From NCBI GenBank assembly GCA_934330725.1, contig CAKRGM010000021.1, positions 1 through 40,927 on the forward strand: 40,927 nt of DNA. The letters run 5' to 3'. Of the stretch, positions 39,628 through 40,927 are shown in pieces. A model generated the notes under the pieces. It was not told the origin of the DNA. It saw only the letters and a program-made list of their open reading frames with translations, and made no database searches. Source of the stretch: an uncultured Lachnospiraceae bacterium. Its GTDB lineage: Bacteria > Bacillota > Clostridia > Lachnospirales > Lachnospiraceae. How positions within the stretch are numbered: the first letter of the stretch is position 1; every line of letters starts with the position of its first letter. Position numbers and translations under genes: made by a program.

Positions 39628-40659
39628 TTGAAACAGGAAAAAATAACAGGACCATTTCCAAATGCAAAGAATCAGGCTGTCGTTGAAGACGGAAGCTGCT
39701 GTGTGGCCCGGATTTCTGATGCTACAGGGGATGGCATGATGACATTTTATAAAGTGCTGCCCGGCATCTCTGTTATATATAATGATTTTCATATGTCATA
39801 CTGTGAGTCAGGTTTTCAGCCGGATTGTGATATGCTTTGTATTGACCATTGCAGGGAAGGGCGAATTGAGCAGGAAGTAGAAAAGGGGGCATACACCTAT
39901 TTTGAGGCAGGTGATCTGAAAGTGGATCGTCGTATTAATCATATGGGACACATTGAAATGCCAACAAAACATTATCATGGTATTTCAATTGCATTTGATA
40001 TGAAAAAGGCTGTTAAATCGCTGCCTGAAGCAATGCCGGGTTTTCCTGTGGACTTGTATTCAATACAGCAGAAGTATTGCGATGATAAGCATCCATTTGT
40101 TATTCCCGCTGAACCATCAATAGAACACATTTTTTCAGAACTCTATACTATACCCGTAAAGATCAGGAAATATTATCTCAGAGTAAAAATATTTGAATTA
40201 CTGTTATTTCTGGATGCATTGGAACTCTCACCTGACAATAAGAAAGAAAGGCCTTATTTTTATAAGACGCAGGTTGAAAAAATTAAAGCAATACATAAGT
40301 TTATGAAAAAAAATATTTCTGAACATTACACGCTGGATATTCTTGCAAAACGCTTTGATATTCCTCTTACGACCATGAAAAGCTGTTTTAAGTCTGTATA
40401 TGGAAATTCGGTATTTGCATATATGCGTATATACCGTATGAATTATGCGGCAAATTTACTACGGGAACAAAAAGATTTAAGTATTGCGCAGATTGCAGGA
40501 ATGGTAGGTTATGACAGTCCGGGCAAATTTTCGTCCGCATTCAGGGAAGTAATCGGAAATACACCATTAGCATACAGAAAACTTCCTGTCCATGCGGTGA
40601 ATTTATGGCCGGATGGAGAAGATAAAAAAGGCATATCATCTTATAATCAGATTGGTTAA
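39628..40659 (+). CDS. AraC-family transcriptional regulator
   Basis: The 343-residue protein has an N-terminal ligand or dimerisation part (about 1-210) and a C-terminal pair of AraC-type HTHs (about 235-330). These include YTLDILAKRFDIPLTTMKSC, FKSVYGNSVFAYMRIYRMNY and IAQIAGMVGYDSPGKFSSAF. This type often sits before ABC transporter genes for iron or siderophore uptake or for drug export, and controls them; here an ABC gene follows in the same direction. The TTG start at 39628 is supported by GGAGG at 39616-39620, 7 nt upstream. The stop codon lies in the arm of the terminator that follows. Confidence 0.88.
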   Translation: MKQEKITGPFPNAKNQAVVEDGSCCVARISDATGDGMMTFYKVLPGISVIYNDFHMSYCESGFQPDCDMLCIDHCREGRIEQEVEKGAYTYFEAGDLKVDRRINHMGHIEMPTKHYHGISIAFDMKKAVKSLPEAMPGFPVDLYSIQQKYCDDKHPFVIPAEPSIEHIFSELYTIPVKIRKYYLRVKIFELLLFLDALELSPDNKKERPYFYKTQVEKIKAIHKFMKKNISEHYTLDILAKRFDIPLTTMKSCFKSVYGNSVFAYMRIYRMNYAANLLREQKDLSIAQIAGMVGYDSPGKFSSAFREVIGNTPLAYRKLPVHAVNLWPDGEDKKGISSYNQIG

Positions 40660-40688
40660 GTGGAATCACTAACCAATCTGATTTTTTT
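40646..40688 (+). terminator. Terminator or attenuator between araC-type gene and ABC gene
   Basis: ATCAGATTGGTTAAGTG (40646-40662) pairs with CACTAACCAATCTGAT (40667-40682) except for one bulged A, with a run of Ts after. The next gene's AAGGAGG follows at once, so read-through control of the ABC gene is possible. Confidence 0.85.
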
Positions 40689-40703
40689 AAGGAGGTATGC
40701 TTT

Positions 40704-40901
40704 ATGAAGCAGAAAGCGGATGAAAGAAGCTGGATATCGGTGCTTCTTTCATATGCATTCAGTAGCAGATGGAAAATGATTTTTTCATTTATCAGTGTTG
40801 CAGGAGGATTTGTTCCTTATATATGTCTGTACCAGATTATACAGTTATTTACTCAAACTTCGCACATTAAAATGTGCCTATGCACCTTGAAAATTCAATA
40901 A
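40704..40901 (+). pseudogene. 5' end of an ABC transporter gene, interrupted
   Basis: The frame starts with GGAGG 8 nt before its ATG and reads MKQKADERSWISVLLSYAFS, then a first membrane segment (MIFSFISVAGGFVPYICLYQ) like the start of a fused permease-ATPase exporter. After IIQLFTQ the reading changes to TSHIKMCLCTLKIQ and a stop. At that point (about 40857) lies a hairpin GCACAT / ATGTGC and sequence unlike a transporter. An insertion, or the end of a rearrangement, is the likely cause. The window ends 26 bp later, so the element cannot be named. Confidence 0.6.
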
Positions 40902-40927
40902 TAACTGGCATAAAAATAGCATGAAAC
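40857..40927. mobile_element. Possible end of an insertion element at the window edge
   Basis: From about 40857 the sequence no longer fits the ABC transporter frame. It has an immediate hairpin GCACAT-TAAA-ATGTGC, then AT-rich DNA. Subterminal hairpins are common at element ends. No transposase is visible in the 71 bp available, so this is only a suggestion. Confidence 0.3.

Overview
The window looks like chromosomal DNA from an AT-rich, spore-gene-bearing member of the class Clostridia, most likely family Lachnospiraceae. The support is low GC, GGAGG-type ribosome binding sites, the gene order HU, rqcP, yabP, yabQ, divIC, spoIIE, tilS, hpt, ftsH, a SpoVT homologue, and a putative cluster of Spo0A boxes. 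No genus can be fixed from the sequence alone.

Layout. 1-1618: the end of an unknown gene, an internally shortened YdcF-like protein and a divergent MerR regulator. 1720-3684: an agmatine deiminase-family enzyme behind a MerR-type promoter, then spoVT behind a sigma-G-like promoter. 3893-8325: two YhgE/Pip-family membrane proteins flanking a small membrane protein. 8540-15818: the HU to ftsH cell-division and sporulation cluster. 15819-16220: a gene-free stretch with three Spo0A-box-like sites and a candidate C-rich small RNA. 16221-20129: a GH13 glycosidase, a membrane-anchored SGNH protein and trmD. 20282-20429: tRNA-Phe and tRNA-Gly. 20642-26742: nth, a DEDDh exonuclease, a reverse-strand membrane-anchored protein, a 35-residue membrane peptide, a HypE/AIR-synthase relative, an Lrp/AsnC regulator with an aminotransferase, cheX and trmL. 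26690-31311 (reverse strand): mutS2 and an OmpR-type two-component system. 31653-35405: an HtrA-like protein without its catalytic triad, a YhaM-like exoribonuclease and an RlmD-type methyltransferase. 35430-40927: an accessory tail with gene remnants, a P-loop kinase, a WYL / DJ-1 / TfoX / GyrI-like gene set, an AraC regulator and an ABC transporter gene that stops abruptly near the window edge.

The most unusual signals lie between and inside familiar genes. (1) A modular intergenic repeat, with hairpins and a GAAATGGGGATTA-like tail, stands in front of several unrelated genes; in four copies the G-run is exactly 6 nt from an ATG, so the repeat supplies the ribosome binding site. (2) A candidate sRNA of about 95 nt after ftsH carries C-rich segments, one of which (CCCCAT) is the exact complement of the repeat's ATGGGG. 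(3) The spoIIE orthologue, in its canonical place and behind a Spo0A-type promoter, has no membrane domain. (4) The HtrA-like protein has lost His, Asp and Ser. All functional readings are from motif recognition by eye; no database search was run.
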